Shown here one piece after another: positions 53,576 to 62,223 of a DNA stretch of 64,000 bases. The translations under genes and the position numbers were made by a program. Position 1 is the stretch's first letter. The number at the start of each line of letters is the position of its first letter. The notes beneath the pieces were generated by a model. It saw only the letters and a program-made list of their open reading frames with translations. It made no database searches and was not told the origin of the DNA. The DNA is taken from contig DATMFK010000050.1 of NCBI GenBank assembly GCA_035556195.1, positions 84,194 through 148,193 on the forward strand, given 5' to 3'. The stretch is from G016756615 sp035556195. GTDB lineage: Bacteria > Pseudomonadota > Alphaproteobacteria > Rhizobiales > Rhizobiaceae.

Positions 53576-55069
53576 ATGAGCACAGAAACCAAAACAGAAG
53601 CCGGCGTAGCCGCTGAAGCGCAGACCGGAAGCCTGAATCTGCTCGATCAGGCCATCAGCGTCACCAAGACCGCTGAACCGGACGAGATGCAGGATCTGCT
53701 GCGCACGCTGACCTCCGAGGCGCTGGCCGGCACGGTCACCTTCTCGAAGAACCTGACGCAGACTTTCAACAAGGCGATTGCGGCTATCGACGAGAAGCTG
53801 TCCAAGCAGCTTTCCGCGATTATGCATCACCCGGACTTCCAGAAGCTGGAAGGCTCCTGGCGGGGACTGAACTACCTCGTCAAGAATTCCGAGACGAGCG
53901 CAACGCTCAAGATCCGGATGATGAACATCAACAAGAAGGAGCTGCACAAGGATCTGACAAAGGCGGTCGAGTTCGATCAGAGCCAGACCTTCAAGAAGAT
54001 CTACGAGTCCGAGTTCGGCACGCCCGGCGGCGAGCCCTATGGCGTGCTGATCGGAGATTATGAGTTCGGCAACGGCACTGAGGACCTCGAGGTGCTTCAG
54101 GGCATGTCGAACGTGGCGGCTGCTTCCTTCGCGCCGTTCATCGCGGCGGCGAATTCCGAGATGTTCGGCCTGTCGAGCTTCACTGAACTGTCGAAGCCGC
54201 GCGATCTGGAGAAGATCTTCGAGAGCTCCGAATACATCAAGTGGCGGAGCTTCCGCGACAGCGATGACAGCCGCTTCGTGACGCTTGCCATGCCGCGCGT
54301 GTTGGCGCGCACGCCCTATGGCTCCAAGGGCAGGCAGATCGAGGAGTTCAAGTTCGAGGAAGCACCGATCGATGCGAACGGCACCGTCAGCGCGATGACG
54401 CCGGACAAGTTCACCTGGATGAACGCCTCCTACGCTTTGGGCGAGCGCCTCACCTCGGCCTTCTCGAAATATGGCTGGTGCGTGGCTGTGCGTGGCGCGG
54501 AAGGCGGCGGCAAGGTCGAGAACCTGCCGAGCTTCACCTTCACCAGCGATGACGGTGATGTGGACCAGCAGTGCCCCACCGAGATCGGCATCACGGATCG
54601 TCGCGAAGCCGAACTCTCGAAGCTGGGCTTCCTGCCGCTCTGCCATTACAAGAACACCGACTACGCCGTGTTCTTTGGGGCGCAGACGACCCAGCGTCCA
54701 AAGAAGTACGACAACCCCGATGCTACCGCGAACGCGGCAATCTCGGCGCGTCTGCCCTATATCATGGCTACATCCCGCTTCTCGCACTACCTGAAGGTGA
54801 TGGGCCGCGACAAGATCGGCTCCTTCATGGAAGTCTCGGACTGCGAGAGCTGGCTCAACAACTGGATTCGCAACTACGTCAATGGCAACCCGGATGCCAG
54901 CGCGGAAATGAAGGCGCAGTATCCGCTCGCCGAGGCGACCGTTTCGGTGAAGGAGATTCCGGGCGCTCCAGGATCCTACAACGCCGTGGCCTACTTGCGG
55001 CCCTGGCTGCAGATGGAAGAGCTGACCGCCTCCATGCGTCTCGTCGCCCGTATTCCGCAGATGGGGTAG
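53576..55069 (+). CDS. tssC: T6SS sheath large subunit TssC
   Basis: 497-residue sheath protein. Features are IMHHPDFQKLEGSWRGLNYL, EFGTPGGEPYGVLIGDYEF, FRDSDDSRFVTLAMPRVLAR, SRFSHYLKVMGRDKIGSFME and the C-terminal LRPWLQMEELTASMRLVARI, all strongly conserved in TssC. ATG 53576 is preferred over the adjacent TTG. An N-terminal ClpV-recognition helix (LDQAISVTKTAEPDEMQDLL) is present. A paralogue follows. Confidence 0.96.
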   Translation: MSTETKTEAGVAAEAQTGSLNLLDQAISVTKTAEPDEMQDLLRTLTSEALAGTVTFSKNLTQTFNKAIAAIDEKLSKQLSAIMHHPDFQKLEGSWRGLNYLVKNSETSATLKIRMMNINKKELHKDLTKAVEFDQSQTFKKIYESEFGTPGGEPYGVLIGDYEFGNGTEDLEVLQGMSNVAAASFAPFIAAANSEMFGLSSFTELSKPRDLEKIFESSEYIKWRSFRDSDDSRFVTLAMPRVLARTPYGSKGRQIEEFKFEEAPIDANGTVSAMTPDKFTWMNASYALGERLTSAFSKYGWCVAVRGAEGGGKVENLPSFTFTSDDGDVDQQCPTEIGITDRREAELSKLGFLPLCHYKNTDYAVFFGAQTTQRPKKYDNPDATANAAISARLPYIMATSRFSHYLKVMGRDKIGSFMEVSDCESWLNNWIRNYVNGNPDASAEMKAQYPLAEATVSVKEIPGAPGSYNAVAYLRPWLQMEELTASMRLVARIPQMG

Positions 55070-55209
55070 GGCTAGCTGTGGGGCATGATGCATGAGATGG
55101 GAGCCGGTACTCGGACGACATCATGCTCCACTTGTCTGATCGGGATTGCGCGCACGCCGTTGGACTGCTTCAGGCCAACCGCATCGCAATCTAGGAGAAC
55201 CAGGCCGGG

Positions 55210-56739
55210 ATGGACGACCTCGATTTGATCGTCGCGGAGACCGACCTCCGCGACGTACAGCCAGCGAGCCAACCCGCCCTGCGCATGTCCCTCATCGAGG
55301 CGGTGCTCGGAGCCGATCGTCAAGCTGCGAGCGCCCTCGATGCCTTTCTAGCAGAGGACCGGCCCGCGCATGCCCTGCGCGCATGGCTCGGGCCATCCGG
55401 CGCCGGCGCGGCGGTTGCTACGGCGATGGTCGTCCGCGACATTGCGGCAATCGACACCTTGATCGGTGATCAACTCGACACCATCCTTCATCATCCGGAT
55501 TGCCAGCGCGTTGAAACCGCGTGGCGCGGCATTGAACTGCTGCTCGACACGGCGCGCGGCGACGACAGGGTCCGCATACGCATCTTCAATGCGACGTGGC
55601 AGGAACTCGCGCGGGACTTCGATCGCTCGATTGAGTTCGACCAGAGTGCTTTGTTTTCCAAGGTCTACAGCGAGGAATATGGCATGCCCGGTGGCGTGCC
55701 TTATGGGCTGCTGCTCTGCGACTACGCAGTTCGCCACAAGCCGACGGTCGCAGGGCACCCGCCCACCGACGATGTCAGCGCCCTGGCCGGTCTCTCGCAA
55801 GTGGCCGCGGCTGCCTTTTCGCCGTGCATCATAGGTGCAGCACCTGACTTGCTCGGCGTCTCAAGCTTCGCAGACCTGTCCTACGTCCAACGCCTCGACG
55901 CCGGCTTCCGCCTCGCGGAATACCAGCGGTGGCAGAAATTGCGCGAACAGGAAGACAGCCGTTTTCTCGGCGTCGTCATGCCGCGTATCCTGATGCGAGA
56001 GCCCTATGGCATCGACTCGGCGCGGGAGGACGGATTTCTGTATCGGGAGGGCGGCGGCGATCTCTCCTCCTGGCTCTGGGGCAACGCCGTCTACGCGTTT
56101 GGAGCCGTGGCCATCCGCACTTTCCGCGAGAGCGGATGGTTCGCCGACATCAAGGGTGCGAAGCTCGGCGACGAAGAAAACGAACCCCGGCTGCCGATGC
56201 CACCCTTCTCGACGGGTGAGGAGATCGCATTCCGGCGCCCGCTCGAAGTCGAATTGACCGACAAGAAGCAGAAGGCGCTCGAGGAACTCGGGTTCGTGTC
56301 CTTCAGCCCGGCCGCATTCTCGCGGTCGATCGCCCTGCTCGGTGCGCAGTCGCTCCATGCCGCGCCGGCTGCCGCAGACACCGCGGAGAAAGCCAATGCG
56401 CGATTGTCCTCGATGATGCAATATGTGCTCTGCGTCAGCCGCTTTGCCCATTATGTCAAGGTGATGGCCCGAGATCGGGTAGGGCGTTTTACGACGCCCG
56501 CCGCGCTCGAGACGATGCTGGGGGACTGGCTTCGCAACTACACGATCGGAAACTCCGATGCCGCACCCGAACTGAAGGCAAGATATCCGCTGAGCAGCGC
56601 GAGCGTGGAGGTGAGGGAAGTGCCGGGGCGTCCCGGCGTTATGAGCTGTACATTGCAGCTTCAGCCACATTTCCAGTTTGACCAGATGGTGACGGGCCTC
56701 AAGCTGCGCACCAACCTCGAACCAGGCGCAGGACGCTGA
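55210..56739 (+). CDS. Second TssC-type sheath protein
   Basis: 509-residue TssC paralogue. ILHHPDCQRVETAWRGIELL, EYGMPGGVPYGLLLCDYAV, LREQEDSRFLGVVMPRILMR, SRFAHYVKVMARDRVGRFTT and the end QPHFQFDQMVTGLKLRTNL parallel TssC, but identity is clearly lower and the N-terminal region (IVAETDLRDVQPASQPALRM) is different. Two TssC homologues side by side are known in some rhizobia and Agrobacterium. The role may be a minor or junction sheath subunit. A 140-base spacer from tssC shows nothing striking. Confidence 0.9.
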   Translation: MDDLDLIVAETDLRDVQPASQPALRMSLIEAVLGADRQAASALDAFLAEDRPAHALRAWLGPSGAGAAVATAMVVRDIAAIDTLIGDQLDTILHHPDCQRVETAWRGIELLLDTARGDDRVRIRIFNATWQELARDFDRSIEFDQSALFSKVYSEEYGMPGGVPYGLLLCDYAVRHKPTVAGHPPTDDVSALAGLSQVAAAAFSPCIIGAAPDLLGVSSFADLSYVQRLDAGFRLAEYQRWQKLREQEDSRFLGVVMPRILMREPYGIDSAREDGFLYREGGGDLSSWLWGNAVYAFGAVAIRTFRESGWFADIKGAKLGDEENEPRLPMPPFSTGEEIAFRRPLEVELTDKKQKALEELGFVSFSPAAFSRSIALLGAQSLHAAPAAADTAEKANARLSSMMQYVLCVSRFAHYVKVMARDRVGRFTTPAALETMLGDWLRNYTIGNSDAAPELKARYPLSSASVEVREVPGRPGVMSCTLQLQPHFQFDQMVTGLKLRTNLEPGAGR

Positions 56740-56743
56740 TCGC

Positions 56744-57220
56744 ATGGCTCGCCCTGGCCCCATATCGCCGCCGCGGCTGCCGCTGTTCGATCGCCTCCTT
56801 CAGGGTGACAGCATCGAGACCGACCGTAACCCTGACAGCGCCATGCGCGAGCTGCGGGAAAGCGTGCGCCGCGACTTGGAGATCCTGCTCAACACACGCC
56901 CTGCCAGAACCGTGTCCGGGGCCGAGATGAGGGAACTTGGGGTGTCGGTATTATCCTACGGGCTTCCTGGTCTTCAAAACCAGAATCTGGCGACACCGGC
57001 GCAGCAGGAAGCCTTCCGCACGGAGTTGGAAACGATCATCCAGCGATTCGAGCCGCGCTTTCGTGAGTTGGAGGTGGAACTGGTCGGTCGCGATTCGAGC
57101 CTTGACCGTACCTTGCGTTTCCGCATGCGCGCCATCCTTCAGGCGGACGGCACGAGCGAGGCGGTCGTATACGACACCGTCATCGATCCCGCGACCGGTG
57201 GTCTGCGCATCCTCGCGTGA
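56744..57220 (+). CDS. tssE: T6SS baseplate protein TssE (gp25-like)
   Basis: 158 residues of the gp25/lysozyme-like wedge family. PRLPLFDRLLQGDSIE is the N-terminal TssE motif. LRESVRRDLEILLNTRP contains the conserved EL-[DN]LNTR-like sequence (EILLNTR), and VLSYGLPGL is the next conserved turn. The C-terminal part is the gp25 beta core. It starts four bases after the second tssC and ends the plus-strand operon. The integrase remnant follows on the other strand. Confidence 0.93.
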   Translation: MARPGPISPPRLPLFDRLLQGDSIETDRNPDSAMRELRESVRRDLEILLNTRPARTVSGAEMRELGVSVLSYGLPGLQNQNLATPAQQEAFRTELETIIQRFEPRFRELEVELVGRDSSLDRTLRFRMRAILQADGTSEAVVYDTVIDPATGGLRILA

Positions 57221-57229
57221 CCGGGGCAG

Positions 57230-57485
57230 GGACTGCATGCCGCCGCGGAGGAGCGCGTCCTCCACATCGACGCCAAGATAGCGCGCCGTGTTCTCGATCT
57301 TGGAGTGACCATGCAGGATCTGGACGGCGTGGATGTTGCCCGTCGCCTTGTAGATCATCGACGCCTTCGTGCGACGGAGCGAGTGTGTGCCATACTCCTC
57401 CGGACGCAATCCGATCGCGGTCACCCACTCGTCGACCAGGCGCCGTATGGCCGCTCCGCTTGCGCGCATGGTGGACCATGCGCAT
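57230..57485 (-). pseudogene. C-terminal remnant of a tyrosine recombinase (phage-type integrase)
   Basis: Reads GLRPEEYGTHSLRRTKASMI, YKATGNIHAVQILHGHSKIE, NTARYLGVDVEDALL. This is the end of a tyrosine recombinase with box-II His-x-x-Arg (HSLRR), the His of HGHS and the nucleophile Tyr of ARYLG. The N-terminal two thirds are missing, and downstream the frame runs on antisense into tssE. It is clearly a fragment and marks a rearrangement point immediately beyond the T6SS genes. Confidence 0.8.
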
Positions 57486-57490
57486 CGAGT

Positions 57491-58159
57491 TCAGTATGGC
57501 TTTCCGTCATCCGAAGGGTTCGCGCCGGCGCGATCTCGCGCGGACAGATGCGCGACAGGCAGGCGCCAACCGTACCTGATTGCCCCAAAGCGGAAACCGA
57601 AACACATGGCTCCTCCTGCGATTGCCGAAATACCATAGGACATACCCAGCATATGGCCGAAGACCACGATGGACGCTCCGGCCAATGCAGCGACCGCATA
57701 AAGGTCCGAACGTAATACCTGCGGGATCTCCGTAAGAAGAACGTCTCGCGTCATGCCTCCGCCGATGCCGGTCAACATGCCTAGAAGAGCCGACATCACC
57801 GGGCTCAACCCGAACTCGATCGCCTTTTGCGCACCGGCGACAGCGAAGAAGGACAAGCCCACCGCGTCGAACAGAAGCACGGGCGTGTGCAGCCTATCGA
57901 CGCCTGCGTATAGGAAAAAGTTGACGAGCCCCGCCAAAACAGACACCAGCAGGTAGCGGCCATCGATCAAGGCGGCCGGCGGTATCGCGCCGATCATCAC
58001 GTCGCGGGTGATGCCGCCGAAGTTGCCGGCGACGAAGGACAGGACGAGGATGCCGAAGATGTCGAGCCGGCGATTGACGGCGGCAACCGCCCCGCTGATG
58101 GCGAAAACGAACGTGCCGCCCAGATCGAGTATTCGCACGACGGTTTCGATGGCGATCAC
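57491..58159 (-). CDS. TRIC-family (YadS/UPF0126) membrane channel protein
   Basis: 222-residue polytopic membrane protein with the internal duplication of the bacterial TRIC family: GNFGGITRDVMIG in the first repeat and GIGGGMTRDVLLTEIPQVLR in the second, both carrying the conserved GG-x-x-RD turn. About seven hydrophobic segments. TRIC homologues are cation channels; a physiological role here is unknown. Start ATG 58159. The gene looks chromosomal and is followed on the same strand, at higher coordinates, by an M20 amidohydrolase. Confidence 0.9.
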   Translation of the reverse strand: MIAIETVVRILDLGGTFVFAISGAVAAVNRRLDIFGILVLSFVAGNFGGITRDVMIGAIPPAALIDGRYLLVSVLAGLVNFFLYAGVDRLHTPVLLFDAVGLSFFAVAGAQKAIEFGLSPVMSALLGMLTGIGGGMTRDVLLTEIPQVLRSDLYAVAALAGASIVVFGHMLGMSYGISAIAGGAMCFGFRFGAIRYGWRLPVAHLSARDRAGANPSDDGKPY

Positions 58160-58220
58160 AGCGGCCCCTTTCGCACAAGCCTAGCGCGTCGGAGCGAAAG
58201 CACGAATGGCGCCCAACGGC

Positions 58221-59504
58221 TCAGCCTGCCTTTTGTTCGCCGAGCCATGCCAGGGCGCCCACGACCATCGCTTCGACGCCGGTCTCCAGTGTCGGATGCA
58301 GGATCGGCGCGAATTTCGGGCTGTGGTTGACCGGAAGGTCGTTCAGCTTCCCCTCTGCCCTTGCCTTGCTGTACGTCTTTGGATCGTTGCCTCCGACGAA
58401 CCAGAACACGGACGGCACCTGCCATGCGGTGCCGAAGCAGCCGAAATCCTCACTGGCCGGAGCGGGACCTGTGTGCTTCACCCTTTCGGGCGAGAAATAG
58501 TCGCGAAACGCCTCGGCGATCCGGTGGCTGGCAGTCTCGTCGTTGACGTTCAGCGGGTAGCGGTCGAGTGGCGTGATCTCGGGTGTGCGTGGAGCGCCGG
58601 ACGCCTCTGCCTCGGCGTTGACGATCCGTTCGATCGCGGCAAGCACATGCTTGCGAACGCTGGCGTCGAAGGTGCGGACGTTAAGCTTGATGACCGCCTC
58701 GTCCGGAATGACGTTTTCCTTCGTGCCCGCCTGCAATACGCCCACCGTCACAACGGCCGCGTCGGTCGCGGCAACCTCGCGGGACACGATGGTTTGCAGC
58801 CGCAGGACGACAGAGGCCGCCATGACCACCGGATCGATGCTGGCCTGAGGCATCGATCCGTGTGCGCCGCGTCCGAATAGCCGGATTTGCAAGCTGTCCG
58901 CCGCGGAGGTAATCGGTCCCGCACTTCCGGCGACCGTTCCGGCCGGCCCGACCATGACGTGCTGGCCAAGCACGACATCAGGTGTGGGGAAGCGTTTCAG
59001 CAGCCCATCGTCGATCATCGCCTGCGCACCTTGCGCAGTTTCCTCGCTGGGCTGGAAAACCGCCATTAGCGTGCCCTTCCAGGCATCGCGCTTCTGTGAC
59101 AGCAAGGTCGCCGCACCCACCAGCCAAGCGACATGCATGTCGTGTCCGCACATATGGCCGACCGGCACGGTTTTTCCTTCTGCATCCGTCGCCGTAACCT
59201 TGCTGGCGTAGTCAAGGCCGGTGGTCTCGGCGATCGGCAGTGCGTCCATGTCCGCGCGCAGCATGACTGTCGGCCCGTCGCCGTTTCGGAGCAGGCCGAC
59301 AACGCCCGTTTTGCCGACACCGGCCGTCACCTCGAAGCTAGCCTTTTTGAGCCCGTCGGCGGCGATGCCGGCCGTACGCGTCTCCTGCATCGACAGTTCA
59401 GGATGAGCGTGGATGTCTTTGTACAGCGCTTCGAGGTCGGGTAGCAGCCGGCCGATATTCGCCATGGCGACCGACGCGTTCTTGGCAGTGGTATGCTCGG
59501 CCAT
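58221..59504 (-). CDS. M20 family amidohydrolase (hippurate hydrolase/N-acyl-amino-acid type)
   Basis: 427-residue cytosolic metallo-amidohydrolase. Di-metal site motifs: MLRADMDALPIAETTG, MCGHDMHVAWLVGAATLL (Cys-Gly-His-Asp-Met-His) and FQPSEETAQGAQAMIDDGLL (catalytic/bridging Glu-Glu). The lid domain GAHGSMPQASIDPVVMA and the C-terminal NHSPKFAPILHP motif are standard for the M20D group. Start ATG 59504 with CAGGAG upstream. The substrate may be an N-acyl amino acid or peptide; the exact one cannot be told. Confidence 0.93.
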   Translation of the reverse strand: MAEHTTAKNASVAMANIGRLLPDLEALYKDIHAHPELSMQETRTAGIAADGLKKASFEVTAGVGKTGVVGLLRNGDGPTVMLRADMDALPIAETTGLDYASKVTATDAEGKTVPVGHMCGHDMHVAWLVGAATLLSQKRDAWKGTLMAVFQPSEETAQGAQAMIDDGLLKRFPTPDVVLGQHVMVGPAGTVAGSAGPITSAADSLQIRLFGRGAHGSMPQASIDPVVMAASVVLRLQTIVSREVAATDAAVVTVGVLQAGTKENVIPDEAVIKLNVRTFDASVRKHVLAAIERIVNAEAEASGAPRTPEITPLDRYPLNVNDETASHRIAEAFRDYFSPERVKHTGPAPASEDFGCFGTAWQVPSVFWFVGGNDPKTYSKARAEGKLNDLPVNHSPKFAPILHPTLETGVEAMVVGALAWLGEQKAG

Positions 59505-59874
59505 GATGATCTCCTGTTGATACAGTTACCCGGCCGCTTCTGCACTTTCGATGCCCTCGCGGGCGGTGGTCAGCATCGTAACCTACAGCGCGTCGGCAAG
59601 GCTCCACGATCAAGCGATCGTGAACGCGCGCCGCAGTCGCAAGCCGACCCGAGCGGCAGGCTTTGGGAACAGTATGCAGGGACGTGACCGCAATCGCTGC
59701 ATTGCTGACCGGCAGCTCTGAGGCCGGAGAACGAACATGACGTAATCGCGGGAGCGGTGGCCACCTGAGAAGTGGCGGCGATGTTCGAACATCTAGCCGG
59801 CTGGCTGTCCCCCGATAGGATGAAGGACGGGCTCACGATTACCACCGGGCCCAGGCATCGAACGGAGGACAGCC
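59505..59874. other. Left flank of the IS110-type element
   Basis: 370 bases containing the 5' leader of the M20 gene and upstream DNA of the IS110-type transposase. No ORF with coding character was recognised. IS110 elements lack long terminal inverted repeats, so the left boundary cannot be placed by eye. Confidence 0.3.
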
Positions 59875-60901
59875 ATGAAGCAATATATCGGTCTCGACGT
59901 TTCCATGAAAGAGACGGCAATATCGATCCGGCAGGACGGTAAGAGGATCTGGCGGGGCAAGTGCGCGTCCGACCCGCAACTGCTCGCGGCGGTGACCCGC
60001 AAGCGCGCGCCGAATGTCCGGCGGGTGGTGTTCGAGACGGGGCCGCTATCCGTGTGGTTCTTCCATGCGCTGACGGCAGAGGGCCTGCCCGTGCATCGAC
60101 GCGCGGCATGCTAAGGCCGCGCTGGATATGGCCGCGAACAAGACCGATGCGAACGATGCGGATGGCCTGGCACATCTTGCCGAAGTGGGCTTCTACCGAG
60201 AGATTCGGGTCAAAGGTTTTGACAGCATGCTGATCCGCACGCTGATCACCGCGCGGCGCCAGCTTCTCAAAATGCGTTTGCAGATATCCAACCAGATTCG
60301 TGGGCTGATGAAGACATTCGGCCTCGTCGTGCCCAAGGGCGCTGGCAGCGTGTTCGAGCGCAACGTTCGCAACCTACTGCAGGGCGAAGAGAAGCTGGCG
60401 CGCATCGTCGTGCCAATGCTTCGGGCATGGAGTGACATCCGCCACCAGGCGGCAGACCTGAGCAAGCAGCTGGCCGCGATGGCGCGTAGCGACCAGCACT
60501 GCCGTTTGCTCATGTCAGTGCCCGGTGTCGGCACCGTCACAGCCACAGCCTTTGTCGCAGCCGTGGAGGATCCCGCGAACTTCCGGAATTCTCGCACCGT
60601 GGGCGCATGGGTAGGCTTGACCCCGAGGCGCTACCAGTCCGGCGAGGTCGATCATGACGGCCATATCTCGCGCCGTGGCGACAGTCAGCTGCGCGGACTG
60701 CTGTACGAGGCGGCCGCGGTCATCGTGAACCGATCGACGGATACCAGCACTCTGCGAAACTGGGCGTTGGAGCTGAAAGAACGGCTCGGGTTCAAGCGAG
60801 CGGCCGTGGCCCTGGCGCGCAAGCTGGCGGTGATCATGCATGCGATGCTTCGGACGGGCGAGTTGTTTGATCCGCAAGGAGGAACGGCCGCCGCTGCCTG
60901 A
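59875..60901 (+). pseudogene. IS110-family DEDD transposase, frameshifted
   Basis: The 5' reading starts MKQYIGLDVSMKETAISIRQ with the first catalytic Asp, then FETGPLSVWFFHAL (Glu), but ends soon after VHRRAAC. Another frame resumes as IDARHAKAALDMAANKTDAN from about 60090, with the Asp-Asp part of the DEDD RuvC-like site. It runs intact to the end through the helix-hairpin-helix and the C-terminal Ser region AWVGLTPRRYQSGEVDHDG. A deletion of a few bases near 60092 disrupts the gene; programmed shifting is unlikely because conserved residues are missing. This copy is probably immobile. Confidence 0.85.
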
Positions 60902-61316
60902 TACTCCAGTCGGTCGCCCGCGACGATTCCGCCATACCATTCCACCAACAGCGTTCTTGCAGACGCATCGAGCTGTCCCTGCCGGGACGTGGCTGAGATC
61001 ATTCCGCGAAGCGGGAAGCAACTGCCTCGTTAAGCAGATTGCGCAACGAACATAGGAAGATCTCACCTGCGAATCATCCTGCGGCGATCATCGCGTCGAC
61101 CGCGTAGACGACCCTGTACTCGGCATGCGGACGATCATCGACAGAAAGGACGACGGCCTTGCACTCACCCCCTTGACGGCTGAGCGATTAGACGACCCGC
61201 TGCGCGGGAAGGCGCCTTCGGTTGAGGTAGAGGGAACAGGCCGGGCATCGCGCCTACATTGAGCGTCGTCCGGCAGCGGCAGAGCATGACGGGCTTCTTC
61301 AACAAGGAGCCTGACC
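60902..61316. other. Non-coding junction between IS110-type and IS91-type elements
   Basis: 415 bases with no convincing gene. It should hold the right flank of the IS110-type element and the left end and promoter of the recombinase/IS91 pair. No long inverted repeat or target duplication was visible by eye. Confidence 0.3.
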
Positions 61317-62220
61317 ATGCCTGATCCCGTTCTCGATGCCCCTATCAGCCCGCTGCGCCAGCGACTAGTCGACGACATGAACATGCGGCGTTTCTCACGA
61401 GAGACGCAGCGCAACTATCTGCGCGACATCGGACGCCTGGCGACATTCCTCGGACGTTCACCGGACACGGCGACTGCCGACGACCTGCGCCGGTTCCAAT
61501 CGAACAGCAGGAGGACGGTGTCCGGTGCCGACCATGAACAGCATCGTATCGGCGCTGCGCTTCTTCTTCACCCACACGCTCGATCGCCCGGACCTGGCGC
61601 GCAGGCTCGTCCGGCTGGCGCATCCGCGCCAGCTGCCGGTGGTGCTGAGCCGCGACGAGGTTGCCCGCCTCCTCAACGCCACCACCTGCTTGAAGCACCA
61701 GGCCGCGCTCTCGGTCGCCTATGGTGCTGGCCTGCGCGTGGCCGAGGTGTCAATGCTGAAGGTCGCCGACATCGACAGCGAACGCATGCTGCTGCGCGTC
61801 GAGCGCGGCAAGGGCGGGCGCTATCGCAACGCCATGCTGTCGCAAGACCTGCTGGTGTTGTTGCGTCAATAGTGGAAGGTCGGACGCCAGCAGGGCGTGA
61901 TGCACCGCGACGGCTGGCTGTTCCCAGGGCAGCACGCGATGAAGCCGATCAGCACGCGCCACCTCTATCGTGTGGTCGTCGAGGCGGCCCAGGCTGCCGA
62001 CATCGCCAAGCGGGTCGGACCACACACGCTGCGCCATAGCTTCGCGACCCACCTTCTGGAGGATGGTACCGACATCCGGGTCATTCAGGTGCTACTCGGG
62101 CATGCCAAGCTTAACAGCACCGCCTTCTACACCAAGGTCGCGATCCGTACGGTGCGCACGGTCACAAGTCCGTTTGACAAGCTCGGCCTGTTCAAGGGAG
62201 AGGTCTCGCCCGACGGCTGA
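61317..62220 (+). pseudogene. XerC/D-like tyrosine recombinase of an IS91-type element, broken
   Basis: A recombinase with an N-terminal SAM-like domain (LVDDMNMRRFSRETQRNYLR) and a catalytic domain with SVAYGAGLRVAEVSMLKVAD (Arg of box I) and VGPHTLRHSFATHLLEDGTD, then VIQVLLGHAKLNSTAFYTKV (His-x-x-Arg, His, Tyr). Two one-base deletions near 61503 and 61530 (TCGAA for TCGGAA; CCGGTG for CCGGGTG) break the frame, and TAG at 61870-61872 replaces an expected TGG codon. It pairs with the IS91-type transposase, an arrangement seen in several rhizobial IS91 elements. Not functional as read. Confidence 0.82.
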
Positions 62221-62223
62221 GTC

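Noticed and set aside
53024..55093. 689-codon open frame antisense to tssB and tssC
   Set aside because: Rich in His/Arg/Leu without any family; a shadow of the conserved sheath genes.
59875..60901. Programmed translational frameshift in the IS110-type transposase
   Set aside because: No slippery sequence seen, and residues conserved around the third catalytic Asp appear deleted; IS110 genes are normally single frame.
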